A stretch of 39,615 bases of DNA from Candidatus Omnitrophota bacterium (lineage in GTDB: Bacteria > Omnitrophota > Gorgyraeia > Zapsychrales > Fredricksoniimonadaceae): contig JABDGZ010000014.1 of NCBI GenBank assembly GCA_013285735.1, positions 1 through 39,615 of the forward strand, given 5' to 3'. Shown in pieces: positions 1 through 7,685 of the stretch. Both the position numbers and the translations under genes were made by a program. Under the pieces are notes generated by a model, which was not told the origin of the DNA, did not search any database, and saw nothing but the letters and a program-made list of their open reading frames with translations. The first letter of the stretch is position 1. Each line of letters opens with the position of its first letter.

Positions 1-211
1 GACAGGCTGTGTCACAATCGGCAGGATTAGTGATATCTCCTCGAATAAGTTCAAACCTGTCACGACCAAACCCCTTGGCAAAATCTAAATTTTCCTCTCG
101 GCCGGAGTAAAAATTATCTAAAACCCTTACAAAATGTCCTTCTTTGATGAGATACTCTGCAATACTTGATCCAATGAAACCAGCTCCGCCTGTGATTAAG
201 TACTTACTCAT
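1..211 (-). CDS. NAD-dependent epimerase/dehydratase, N-terminal part (runs off the window)
   Basis: This is the first 70 or so residues of a short-chain dehydrogenase/reductase of the extended sugar-nucleotide epimerase type. The N-terminus carries the Rossmann dinucleotide-binding motif TGGAGFIGS at about residues 7-15, followed by the VLDNFYSGREENL segment typical of UDP-glucose 4-epimerase and dTDP-glucose 4,6-dehydratase relatives. Such enzymes change the sugar of a nucleotide sugar for surface polysaccharide synthesis. The catalytic YxxxK lies beyond the window edge, so the substrate cannot be told. The ATG at 209-211 overlaps the stop of a 46-codon reading frame that begins with a near copy of the same N-terminus. 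The gene follows metW, but nothing suggests a methionine role. Confidence 0.85.
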   Translation of the reverse strand, partial: MSKYLITGGAGFIGSSIAEYLIKEGHFVRVLDNFYSGREENLDFAKGFGRDRFELIRGDITNPADCDTAC

Positions 212-348
212 TGTGATTCCATTCTTAAAAGATTGCTTCGTCGCCCTTTGGGCTTCTCGCAATGACACAACCGAACGACGTCGAAGGAATAGGGCCTTTT
301 GCTTGAGCCGATAAATCCAGCCCCACCTGTAATTAGATACTTATTCAT
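208..348 (-). pseudogene. Stub of a second epimerase gene, fused to a palindromic repeat
   Basis: An ATG at 346-348 opens a 46-codon frame whose first 16 residues, MNKYLITGGAGFIGSS, repeat the start of the downstream epimerase with one difference (N for S at position 2). The two DNA copies differ at nearly every third codon position, so this is not a recent tandem duplication but the remnant of a separate paralogous gene. After the Rossmann motif the homology stops and the frame runs into a family B palindromic repeat at 231-267. It ends in a TGA that overlaps the ATG of the intact epimerase. The likely history is loss of most of a neighbouring epimerase gene, with the repeat at or near the deletion scar. 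Confidence 0.7.
231..267. repeat. Palindromic repeat, family B (copy 1)
   Basis: The plus strand reads gattgcttcgtcgcc, a short centre, then cttctcgcaatgaca. The outer arms are the same as in the copies at 17643-17729 and 18811-18840. This is a widespread class of dispersed bacterial palindromes recognisable by the ATTGCGAG and GAAGCAATC arms. Here it lies inside the decayed epimerase stub. Confidence 0.7.
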
Positions 349-363
349 TATTTATCCTTACAT

Positions 364-942
364 TTATTTATGAATGAGAAAAATAGCTATCTCGGAAAAA
401 ATATTGTGAGCAAAGGCGATTTTTCCTTTTGCATCAAAAGCACATTCACATTCAATGGTAATGGAACGTTCAGTACAAAAATCACGAAAATCTTTGATAC
501 TTAAAAAACGCAAATTCGGAGTATTGTACCATTTGTAAGGCAAACCTTCGGTAACAGGCACGCGGCCTAGAAAAAAAATCTGCAGGCGTGCATTTAAATT
601 ACAAAAATTAGGAATTCCCACAATCGCTTTCTTGCCCACCCTTAAAGCTTCGGCAATCACCTTTTCCGGATTTAAAACTTCCTGCAGGCTTTCGTTAAGG
701 ATCACATAATCAAAACGTTTATCAGAATAATCCGCCAAACCAGAATCAATGTCCCCATGAGAAACACTCACCCCCCGCTCGACGCATTTATAAATTTCTT
801 TCTCGTTGATTTCAATACCTGCAGCGCGGCAATTCCGTTCTTTCATCAACAAAGACAAAAGCTCTCCGTCCCCGCAGCCTAAATCCAAAACATGGCTATT
901 AGGTTCAATCATTTCCAGAATATATTTGTGATCAATGCGCAT
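364..942 (-). CDS. metW: Methionine biosynthesis protein MetW
   Basis: A 192-residue class I SAM-dependent methyltransferase-fold protein of the MetW family. Motif I is seen as VLDLGCGDGELL near residues 18-29, and the later segments VILNESLQEV and VGIPNFCNLNARLQ are typical of MetW. In bacteria with a MetX/MetW pair, MetW is needed with MetX for homoserine O-acylation in methionine synthesis. The gene starts one base after the metX stop, so the two are almost certainly co-transcribed and probably translationally coupled. Length is normal for the family. No sulfhydrylase (MetY/MetZ) gene is in the window. Confidence 0.92.
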   Translation of the reverse strand: MRIDHKYILEMIEPNSHVLDLGCGDGELLSLLMKERNCRAAGIEINEKEIYKCVERGVSVSHGDIDSGLADYSDKRFDYVILNESLQEVLNPEKVIAEALRVGKKAIVGIPNFCNLNARLQIFFLGRVPVTEGLPYKWYNTPNLRFLSIKDFRDFCTERSITIECECAFDAKGKIAFAHNIFSEIAIFLIHK

Positions 943-943
943 A

Positions 944-2068
944 CTAAGCTTTCTTCGCTATATTATTTAAAAAATGGGATACTAATTTTGACTGCCCATC
1001 GATCTCCACCAAAAATGAATCATGACCGTAACTGGTCTCAATCTCAATAAACGAAACATCAACATCATTGGCCTTCATAGCTTTAACGATATCTTTGGAT
1101 TGATAAGAAGGATACAGCCAATCAGATGTAAAAGTGATTATTAAAAACTTGGTGTTCACCTTCTTAAATGCCCCTACCAAGTCAGTATCTTCTGAAAGGT
1201 CAAAATAATCCAGCGCCTTAGATAAATACAAATAACTATTCGCATCAAAACGCTGTACAAAGCTAGCACCCCGATATTTTAAATATGATTCGACTTCAAA
1301 ATCATGAGAAAAATCATAGCCAACCTTTTCCTTGCCCTGCAATTTACGGCCGAATTTTTCTTCCATCGAACGTTCGGACATATAAGTAATATGTCCAATC
1401 ATGCGAGAGACAGACATGCCTTGTGCTGGTAATTCACGGCCGTAATAATCGCCCTTGTTCCAATTAGGATCGGACATGATCGCTTGACGTGCTACTTCAT
1501 GCAAGGCGATTTGTTGAGCTGTATGCTTGTAATTAGTCGCGATTAAAATTGCTGATTGAAGCGTGTCGGGAAAACGCACTGACCACTCCAGCGCCATCAA
1601 TCCTCCCATAGAGCCGCCTGCCGCAGCTAATAATTTTTTAATCCCTAAATGATCTATTAAATGTTTCTGGGAAACCACCATATCTTCAATGGTGATGACC
1701 GGAAAATTTAAACCATAAGGTTTGCCAGTCGCTGCATTGATTGAAGACGGTCCGGTCGATCCTTTACATCCGCCCAAAACATTGGCACAGATGATTAAAT
1801 ATTTATCCGTATCAAAAGCACGACCTGCCCCTATCATAGGGTCCCACCAACCTGGATTCTTGGCGTCTTTATGCAAACCCGCGGCATGAGCGTCACCGGT
1901 CAAGGCATGAAAAATCAAAATAGCATTGCTCTTATCAGCGTTTAACTTGCCATAAGTTTCGTAAGCCAAGGTCACAGGACCTAATTTGACGCCGCTTTTT
2001 AAAACCAGCTCATTAGGCGCTTGGGCAAATGTAAAATATTGGGTTTCAACAAATTGGGAGTTACTCAT
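944..2068 (-). CDS. metX: Homoserine O-acetyltransferase MetX
   Basis: A 374-residue alpha/beta-hydrolase-fold acyltransferase that transfers an acyl group (usually acetyl) from CoA to the hydroxyl of L-homoserine, the committed step toward methionine. The nucleophile elbow AAGGSMGG puts the catalytic Ser at about residue 153; the Asp of TSDWLYPS (about 316) and the His of YGHDSF (about 349) complete the triad. The family segment ANVLGGCKGSTGPSS is intact. Acetyl versus succinyl specificity cannot be read with certainty. It lies 3 bases after nadA and 1 base before metW. No clear Shine-Dalgarno precedes the ATG, suggesting coupled translation. Confidence 0.95.
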   Translation of the reverse strand: MSNSQFVETQYFTFAQAPNELVLKSGVKLGPVTLAYETYGKLNADKSNAILIFHALTGDAHAAGLHKDAKNPGWWDPMIGAGRAFDTDKYLIICANVLGGCKGSTGPSSINAATGKPYGLNFPVITIEDMVVSQKHLIDHLGIKKLLAAAGGSMGGLMALEWSVRFPDTLQSAILIATNYKHTAQQIALHEVARQAIMSDPNWNKGDYYGRELPAQGMSVSRMIGHITYMSERSMEEKFGRKLQGKEKVGYDFSHDFEVESYLKYRGASFVQRFDANSYLYLSKALDYFDLSEDTDLVGAFKKVNTKFLIITFTSDWLYPSYQSKDIVKAMKANDVDVSFIEIETSYGHDSFLVEIDGQSKLVSHFLNNIAKKA

Positions 2069-2071
2069 GTT

Positions 2072-3094
2072 TTAAGCGTAGTGAAACATGGCTTCGATGG
2101 TCTTTAGCGCTCGCAGGCGTGTGGGCTCATCTAAAATGACACGGTCCTTAGGGTACGGGTTTTTAAGAGCTCGTAAAATATCTTCGAGTGTGTTGGACTT
2201 CATAAATTTGCACATGGTGCAAGAACCGACTAATTGCTTCTCTGGAAACTCTGACTGCAGACGGGCAGAAAGCCCACATTCCGTCAGCATCAAAAATTGC
2301 TTGGAGCTGGTTTCTTTCATAAACCCAAGCATTTGTTCAGTACTGCCGACAAAATCAGAGTTATCGATAATGGCAGCGTTACATTCAGGATGGCTGACAA
2401 TTTTAGCATCAGGATACTCGAGCTTTACTTTAAGAATATCGTCTATGCCATAATCTTCATGAACATAACAGGTGCCGGTATAAAATTTAATATCCTTTTT
2501 GATCCCTTGACGCTCCATATAATTCTTCAAATTCTGTCCCATGAATTTATCCGGTAAAAAATAAATTTTGTCATTGGGGATATCCCGGGCTACTTTGTAT
2601 ACATTCGCAGAAGTGACTGTCACATCGCATTCAGCCTTGACCTGGGCAGATGTATTAATATAGCAAATAAACGTATGCTCCGGATACTGACGACGTAAAT
2701 CCTGTACAGTTTCTGCATTAATGGAATCTGCTAGAGAACAGCCATCTAAGGCAGCTGGAATCAAAACTTCTTTTTCAGGATTAAGAATTTTAGCCGTCTC
2801 TCCCATAAACCGCACCGCCACAAAAACAATGGTCGAAGCAGTAGTCGTCAGCGCATCGCGGCTTAATTTATAGGAATCCCCCACAAAATCTGAAACACCA
2901 TAAATAATTTCCGGGCTAATGTACGAATGCGCCAGGATAACAGCGTTTTTCTCTTCCTTAAGCTCATTAATTTCATTAATAATTGGAACTAATTCCTCAC
3001 ACTTCTTTAAAGAATATTGGCATACAGACGCCCCCAGCTTGATATTCTTAAGCTTTTCGTAGAGTTGTGCGGCTGTAATTTGAGTTTTTAGCAT
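2072..3094 (-). CDS. nadA: Quinolinate synthase NadA
   Basis: A 340-residue [4Fe-4S] enzyme that condenses iminoaspartate with dihydroxyacetone phosphate to quinolinate in de novo NAD synthesis. The three cluster-binding cysteine regions are present: ALDGCSLADS, SHPECNAAI and the C-terminal GSCTMCKFMK. The substrate-binding segments AHSYISPEI, FVGDSYKLS and YINTSAQVKAECD also match the family. The partners nadB and nadC are not in the window. It sits 48 bases after miaB and 3 bases before metX; the pathways are unrelated, so this looks like a general biosynthesis operon. The start has no obvious Shine-Dalgarno sequence, but the length agrees with the family. Confidence 0.94.
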   Translation of the reverse strand: MLKTQITAAQLYEKLKNIKLGASVCQYSLKKCEELVPIINEINELKEEKNAVILAHSYISPEIIYGVSDFVGDSYKLSRDALTTTASTIVFVAVRFMGETAKILNPEKEVLIPAALDGCSLADSINAETVQDLRRQYPEHTFICYINTSAQVKAECDVTVTSANVYKVARDIPNDKIYFLPDKFMGQNLKNYMERQGIKKDIKFYTGTCYVHEDYGIDDILKVKLEYPDAKIVSHPECNAAIIDNSDFVGSTEQMLGFMKETSSKQFLMLTECGLSARLQSEFPEKQLVGSCTMCKFMKSNTLEDILRALKNPYPKDRVILDEPTRLRALKTIEAMFHYA

Positions 3095-3142
3095 GATTAA
3101 TAAATATATACCTAATCGCTTAATTTATCAAGGAAAGCATTT

Positions 3143-4456
3143 CTAAACTGGCAGGCCTTTAAGCGCGTGGGGGGTTGCAGCAATTATACGTACCTTAACC
3201 ATATCTCCACCCTTATACGGCCCTAGAGGCAGGATAACTAATGCATTGCCGTCTGTGCGGCCAGGCATTTGGTCTTTGTTCTTGGCTTCAGGATATGGTT
3301 CAAGCAAAACCGTTAAAGTTTTTCCAATATGCGCCAGGTTCTTCTGATAGGTGATTTCTTTTTGAGTCGCATGCAAGTGCATAATACGTTCGGTTTTAAT
3401 AGCTTCCGAAATTTCATCCGGGTACTTCTTCGAAGCAACGGTCCCTTGACGCTCAGAATATTTGAAGGTAAAGGCTATATCAAATTGAGCCTTTGTAACA
3501 ACTCTAATCGTGTCTTCGAACTCGTCATTGGTTTCAGTGGGAAAGCCTACGATGATATCCGTCGATAAAGCAACATCAGGAATTTTAGTACGGATCTTAT
3601 CCACTAAACTCAAAAATTCTTCATGCGTATAACCTCTATTCATCATATCCAAAATACGGTTATTACCTGCTTGCAATGGCAAATGAATATGTTTGCATAT
3701 TTTAGGATTAGCAGCCATCAAATCCAGGAAATGATCAGGGTAATCTTTAGGATGCGGCGAGGTAAAACGAATACGCTCAATACCCTCCACCTTGCTCACC
3801 TCATCCATCAGATAGGCAAAATCATAATTATCATAATGGTAAGAATTAACATTTTGACCCAAGAGTGTCACTTGCTTAAAGCCTTCGGCGGCAAGGCGAC
3901 GAACTTCATCCACCACATTCTCGGGGGAACGGCTGCGCTCACGGCCGCGCGTATATGGCACCACACAAAAGGTGCAAAAATTATTACACCCACGCATCAC
4001 TGCAATCCAGGCATTGACACCACCCTCGGTGCGGCTGGGGTAGACATCTGAATAAGTTTCAAACTCAGACAAGGTGACATCATAAGACTTCTGTCCCTCA
4101 TCAGAGGCTTCATGGATCAAATGAGGCAGACGCTTATAACTGTCGGGTCCGGCGATAAAATCAATTTTCAGACTTTTATCTTCAAATAATTCCTGCCGTA
4201 AATTAGTGGCCATACAACCTAAAATACCAATCATCACCGGAGAATCCTTGCCCCGTGCGTGCCGAATATTATGTACCCTGCCATAAACCTTGCGATGCGC
4301 ATGCTCACGGATAGCGCAAGTATTAAGCATCACAATATCCGCCTTAAACTCGTCCGTCACAAACTCATAATTCTCTTTCTTAAGAATCGAGCGCACCAGT
4401 TCACTGTCGTACTCATTCATCTGACATCCATATGTCTCGAGAAATATTTTTTTCAT
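3143..4456 (-). CDS. miaB: tRNA-2-methylthio-N6-dimethylallyladenosine synthase MiaB
   Basis: A 437-residue radical-SAM methylthiotransferase that adds a methylthio group to i6A37 of tRNAs reading UNN codons. The N-terminal domain (about 1-130) has the three auxiliary-cluster cysteines in YGCQMNE, NTCAIREHA and LGCMA. The radical-SAM CxxxCxxC is in GCNNFCTFCVVPYTRGRERSR at about residues 155-175. The C-terminal TRAM RNA-binding domain follows (PGRTDGNALV to the end). The ATG overlaps the TGA of the upstream membrane-protein gene (ATGA), implying coupling. The partner miaA is not seen. MiaB is preferred over RimO or MtaB from the GCNNFCTFCVVPYTRG signature. Confidence 0.95.
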   Translation of the reverse strand: MKKIFLETYGCQMNEYDSELVRSILKKENYEFVTDEFKADIVMLNTCAIREHAHRKVYGRVHNIRHARGKDSPVMIGILGCMATNLRQELFEDKSLKIDFIAGPDSYKRLPHLIHEASDEGQKSYDVTLSEFETYSDVYPSRTEGGVNAWIAVMRGCNNFCTFCVVPYTRGRERSRSPENVVDEVRRLAAEGFKQVTLLGQNVNSYHYDNYDFAYLMDEVSKVEGIERIRFTSPHPKDYPDHFLDLMAANPKICKHIHLPLQAGNNRILDMMNRGYTHEEFLSLVDKIRTKIPDVALSTDIIVGFPTETNDEFEDTIRVVTKAQFDIAFTFKYSERQGTVASKKYPDEISEAIKTERIMHLHATQKEITYQKNLAHIGKTLTVLLEPYPEAKNKDQMPGRTDGNALVILPLGPYKGGDMVKVRIIAATPHALKGLPV

Positions 4457-4845
4457 AATTTATTTGTCTCTTCTAATTTGACGAATTGAGCAATGAACTT
4501 TCCAAATATCCATAGATAAAATATCTGTCCTTTAAACGCTTTGTATGCAAAAAAGAAAGGAAGTAAAAAGTAAAATAAAAAAGCGCAGAGTAATATCAAT
4601 GGTAAACTAATGGGATTATTAAATTTTATAGTCGCATTAATGCACCATAAAAATGGAAAAAGAAGAAAGACTGATAAAAACCAATATATTAAAGCTTGTA
4701 AAGAATGAAATTTTATAAAAATATCCTTTCCAAATAATCCTCCTATAGCAAAAAATATTTGCAAACCTCCAGCTGGAATATAACCATAGCAACGACATAA
4801 CTTGTCCATGGTAGATAAATTGGAATTATTTAGATGATTTACCAT
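4453..4845 (-). CDS. Small membrane protein, DUF4870-like
   Basis: A 130-residue protein with about three hydrophobic segments (roughly 24-40, 48-68 and 80-105). The pattern YIPAGGLQIFF, then GKDIFIKFHSLQALIYW, then a late FFFAYKAFKGQ, resembles the DUF4870/Tic20-like family of small inner-membrane proteins, in which a conserved FHxxQA follows the first helix. The function of that family is unknown. The DNA is richer in A+T than the flanking miaB and nadA genes, which with the nucleotidyltransferase next door suggests a transferred patch. The stop overlaps the miaB start. Family assignment is moderate; that it is a real membrane protein is more secure. Confidence 0.6.
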   Translation of the reverse strand: MVNHLNNSNLSTMDKLCRCYGYIPAGGLQIFFAIGGLFGKDIFIKFHSLQALIYWFLSVFLLFPFLWCINATIKFNNPISLPLILLCAFLFYFLLPFFFAYKAFKGQIFYLWIFGKFIAQFVKLEETNKL

Positions 4846-4889
4846 ATACTGCTAAAAATACCTTTTTCTGTATTATTCCATTGGTAAAC

Positions 4890-5063
4890 CTATTTAACAG
4901 AAAAAGATACGTTAACATTTAACATCTTTTTCCACTTCACATACGCTTTTTTGTCGAAGGCTTGTTTCAAATTAAATTGGACGAACTCCAAATAATCATC
5001 CATTGAAAGTATTTTTGATTTAAGAGCTTTTTCTTTGATAATAGGCAATTTAAGGTCTTTCAT
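4890..5063 (-). CDS. 57-residue protein coupled to a nucleotidyltransferase
   Basis: A short frame starting at the ATG at 5061-5063, with a good Shine-Dalgarno (GGAGG, 6 bases upstream). The ATG overlaps the TGA of the nucleotidyltransferase gene, so the pair should be translated together. The product is lysine-rich; its central part, LSMDDYLEFVQFNLKQAF, looks like one amphipathic helix and the end NVNVSFSV is beta-prone. I recall similar small proteins beside AbiEii-like nucleotidyltransferase genes in environmental genomes, but cannot verify this. It could be a partner or antitoxin of the enzyme. Confidence 0.6.
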   Translation of the reverse strand: MKDLKLPIIKEKALKSKILSMDDYLEFVQFNLKQAFDKKAYVKWKKMLNVNVSFSVK

Positions 5064-5599
5064 TTTAGAGCCTCCAGAATTTTCTTATATAACTCTTCTG
5101 TCCCATATTTAAAGCACATCTCTTTAAACTTCTTAACTTGAATATCGACCTTATTAATTCGTATTAAATTGATGATGTCAGGAAAATCTTTAGTCAAACG
5201 AATCTTTGGATTATGTTTTATTGAATGTAATTTTAAGGCAATTAAATGATATAATGATGGAACAATAAAAATTTGTCCAACAATTTTAAGCTTCTCACCT
5301 TCACTCATAATTTTCTCAAGCGTATCCTGGTCAACAAACATAAAATCCACATCTAATAGTGACAAACGATTACTTTGAAGCTGGACAAAATTCTCTTGAA
5401 GCAGAGCTTTCTTATATCCTGCCTTTTCCAAGAGTCCAACTATTTTATCAAAGTCCCCTCTAGTAATTAAAAAATCTACGTCTGCTGTTTGGCGGGTGAC
5501 CCGATAATGATTAATGGCAAAACCACCAATTAACACACATGAAGCGCCTTGTTCATGCGTAAAATCAGAAATAAGATGAAAAACTGAACGTTCTTCCAT
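5060..5599 (-). CDS. Nucleotidyltransferase-fold protein (AbiEii/MNT-like)
   Basis: A 179-residue protein with the small nucleotidyltransferase fold. It has the glycine motif VLIGGFAINHY (about residues 21-31), followed by the two metal-binding aspartates in TADVDFLI (about 38-45) and a third acidic position in LLDVDFMFV (about 81-89). The C-terminal part is helical. Relatives include the AbiEii toxin, MNT/HEPN-type enzymes and uncharacterised proteins that may nucleotidylate RNA or protein. It overlaps the downstream 57-residue gene by 4 bases, a toxin-antitoxin-like arrangement. The region is AT-rich compared with the neighbours, consistent with horizontal gain. A toxin role is inference. 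Confidence 0.72.
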   Translation of the reverse strand: MEERSVFHLISDFTHEQGASCVLIGGFAINHYRVTRQTADVDFLITRGDFDKIVGLLEKAGYKKALLQENFVQLQSNRLSLLDVDFMFVDQDTLEKIMSEGEKLKIVGQIFIVPSLYHLIALKLHSIKHNPKIRLTKDFPDIINLIRINKVDIQVKKFKEMCFKYGTEELYKKILEALK

Positions 5600-5719
5600 A
5601 AAAGCCTTTTTATGTGTAAATCTTCTTCAAAAATTCAAATAACGTCATGTAATACTGCAACCATCGGCCAGCCGTAGGTTTCTAAAAATTTTTATTTTAT
5701 TTAGATTATTTGATCATAT

Positions 5720-6100
5720 TTATTTCTTACTCACAAAACAAAACACATTCAACTTGTTCCCGTCTAAATCACGAAAGTAGCCGGCATAAAAACCACTGTC
5801 GCCTCTAGGGCCGGGCTTGCCTTCGTCTTTGGCGCCTAAGGATATTGCTTTATTATAAAACGAATTAACTGTTTCAGGATTATCGACTTGTAGAGCAACC
5901 ATGGTGCCGTTGCCGACCGTTGCTGGTTTGCCATCAAAAGGAATAGTGATCCCAATGCCTGGCTTCCCCGGAGAAGATGCATAGGCTGTAAATTGCTCGG
6001 TTTCCATAAAACGACCCCCACCGATCTCTTTTAATAGCTCATCATAGAATTTCTCTGCATTTTTCTTATTATTTGTTCCCAGTGTCACGTATCCAATCAT
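5720..6100 (-). CDS. Glyoxalase/bleomycin resistance (VOC) family protein
   Basis: A 126-residue vicinal-oxygen-chelate protein with two beta-alpha-beta-beta-beta modules: MIGYVTLGTNNKKNAEKFYD at the start, and the closing YFRDLDGNKLNVF, which carries the acidic residue normally used for metal binding. It resembles predicted lactoylglutathione-lyase-like or dioxygenase-like proteins; the substrate is unknown. The ATG at 6098-6100 was chosen because a GAGGAG ribosome-binding site lies just upstream and homology begins there. The frame stays open upstream to 6343, but that part reads through the RRM gene in another frame and is basic low-complexity sequence. Confidence 0.85.
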   Translation of the reverse strand: MIGYVTLGTNNKKNAEKFYDELLKEIGGGRFMETEQFTAYASSPGKPGIGITIPFDGKPATVGNGTMVALQVDNPETVNSFYNKAISLGAKDEGKPGPRGDSGFYAGYFRDLDGNKLNVFCFVSKK

Positions 6101-6119
6101 ATTTTTTCTCCTCTCGATC

Positions 6120-6650
6120 TTATCGTGCGTATTTAAACTTTTTACTAACACCACCTGGTTTCTTTTTCCAGGGTTTAGCAGTTCCTCTGCCTTTTCTTTT
6201 TTCCCAAGCTTTTGCTCCTGCAGGTTGCGATAATTTCTTAGCATCCTCGCGAACCTTCCGGCGAGGCTTAGCATCTTCTTCAAATTTCTTAAAAGTTTTA
6301 GGCTTAACTTCCTTTTCAGGAATCGTTGGCGCATCATAATCAACAGATGTTTTAGTTTTGGCCTCTAAACGCAGCCGTTTAATTTCCTTATAATCTTTCT
6401 TAGGTTTAACGGGTTTGGGGCGTTGAGCGCTCACATTCAATGGCCTGCCCATGAACTCTTTATCTTGTAAAGCGGCGATGGCTGCCTGCGCCTGGACTTC
6501 ATCAGGCATAGTGATAAAACCAAAACCCCGCGAATTCTTACCGGATTTTTTCTTGATACTTACAGCAGAAACAAGGCCAAAAGCCTCAAAAATACCTTTA
6601 ACGTCATTCTCCGTTACTGAAAATGATAAATTACCCACGAATATATTCAT
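6120..6650 (-). CDS. RRM-domain RNA-binding protein with basic tail
   Basis: A 176-residue protein with one N-terminal RNA recognition motif (about 1-80). RNP2 is seen as NIFVGNLS and RNP1 as SRGFGFITM, each with the aromatic residues that stack on RNA bases. Residues 85-176 form a long tail rich in Lys, Arg and Pro, probably disordered. Bacterial single-RRM proteins of this type are often cold-induced RNA chaperones; most are shorter (80-110 residues), so the roughly 90-residue basic extension is unusual. It precedes the VOC gene by 19 bases, so the two may share a transcript. Confidence 0.9.
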   Translation of the reverse strand: MNIFVGNLSFSVTENDVKGIFEAFGLVSAVSIKKKSGKNSRGFGFITMPDEVQAQAAIAALQDKEFMGRPLNVSAQRPKPVKPKKDYKEIKRLRLEAKTKTSVDYDAPTIPEKEVKPKTFKKFEEDAKPRRKVREDAKKLSQPAGAKAWEKRKGRGTAKPWKKKPGGVSKKFKYAR

Positions 6651-6670
6651 CTTAGATTTTTCCTTTATAA

Positions 6671-7291
6671 TTAAGCGTCTTTGCCGGAAATCAATCTCCG
6701 GAAATTTTTAAGGCTGTAGAATGGCGTTTGTACAGCCAATTGATTAATGAGGGAAACCGGGACTGAACCAGCAGGATCAGTATGCTGCTGAAAATCAATT
6801 TCTGTTTGAGTTTGGGATAGAGCTTTAAAACACCATATTGACTTAATGGAATTTACACGTACCATACCTTTAACAAGCGGAAGCCTGTCAGGAAGAGCTG
6901 TTAAAGAATAACTGATTGTTCCGTTAACAGGATCTTCAGATCGGGTACGTCTAAAGACAAAATCCCTGGGAGCAACCGGCCAAGGCAAATGTAATATTAA
7001 ATAAATAATTTTCTGCTTAGGACTTTCATTTTCAACAAGCTCTGAACGAACACATTGAAAATACCAACGGCGTATCTGTTTCTCATCTTCAAAAAAAGCT
7101 ATTACCTTAGATATGGGAGCATCCACGATAACATTGGCCTTATACTCAAGAATTGGTGAACCTGCAAACTTACGGGTATAAACAGGAATCCCGTCCTGAT
7201 TCTTTCTTAATAGCCAGGGACTCTGCTCAGCGCTAAGAAGACTGGTAAAGCAGAAACTAAATAAAAATAAAACGGTAATAAATATTTTCAT
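6671..7291 (-). CDS. Exported START/SRPBCC-domain protein
   Basis: A 206-residue protein with a signal peptide (MKIFITVLFLFSFCFTSLLSA, hydrophobic core about residues 3-18) followed by a START-type lipid-binding domain. The domain is recognised by IPVYTRKFAGSPILEYKANVIVDAPISKVI near its start, the WPVAPRDFVFRR segment in the middle and PVSLINQLAVQTPFYSLKNFR in the C-terminal helix. START domains hold a hydrophobic ligand in a deep cavity; bacterial exported forms have no agreed function. The ATG at 7289-7291 is preferred over an in-frame TTG 24 bases upstream because the signal peptide starts there and an AAGG lies about 10 bases ahead. Confidence 0.82.
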   Translation of the reverse strand: MKIFITVLFLFSFCFTSLLSAEQSPWLLRKNQDGIPVYTRKFAGSPILEYKANVIVDAPISKVIAFFEDEKQIRRWYFQCVRSELVENESPKQKIIYLILHLPWPVAPRDFVFRRTRSEDPVNGTISYSLTALPDRLPLVKGMVRVNSIKSIWCFKALSQTQTEIDFQQHTDPAGSVPVSLINQLAVQTPFYSLKNFRRLISGKDA

Positions 7292-7361
7292 TCGTCTTAA
7301 CCTTATTATTCCCAAAATTTAAAGAAGACCGATTATACAATCATTAAGGATTAAAAGCAAT

Positions 7362-7682
7362 CTAACATCCTACCTGCTCGACTTCACCTACTTGGATCAT
7401 CGGCTCCACATCTGTATAAATAGGTATATTATCAACCACCTCTGATCCGACCGCAGCAAAACATTCTTGAAAATCTGCCAGCTTGTCAAAATAAAGATAA
7501 CCTATGGCAAAAAATGGAGATGCCCCGCCACCAGGTTTTTCAACGCCACGATCAACTTCTATTTTTTTTAACCCAAAAGGAGTAAATTTTTTCTCAACCA
7601 AGGCTAAATGAGTATGAATATAATAATCTATATCAAATCTTTTCCCTTCCTGGCGGGGATATGCAGCAGCTATTCTAATCAT
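7362..7682 (-). CDS. EthD-domain protein
   Basis: A 106-residue protein of the EthD-like ferredoxin-fold (dimeric alpha/beta barrel) family. The start IRIAAAYPRQEGKRFDIDYY, then HLALVEKKF, and the end segment in which the chain closes with IPIYTDVEPMIQVGEV, are characteristic. Relatives include a small protein needed for ethyl tert-butyl ether degradation and many uncharacterised proteins; no activity can be assigned. It lies 3 bases after the YhcH-like gene and is the last gene of the tgt-trmD-rplS-rnhB run. Confidence 0.8.
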   Translation of the reverse strand: MIRIAAAYPRQEGKRFDIDYYIHTHLALVEKKFTPFGLKKIEVDRGVEKPGGGASPFFAIGYLYFDKLADFQECFAAVGSEVVDNIPIYTDVEPMIQVGEVEQVGC

Positions 7683-7685
7683 CAG

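Noticed and set aside
5600-5719. The 120-base AT-rich gap between the nucleotidyltransferase and VOC genes as a possible small RNA or terminator
   Set aside because: No stable GC-rich hairpin or promoter pair is visible; nothing can be supported there.
6101-6343. N-terminal extension of the VOC-family frame (81 more residues)
   Set aside because: It reads through the RRM gene in another frame, is low-complexity and basic, and a good ribosome-binding site with normal homology begins at 6100.
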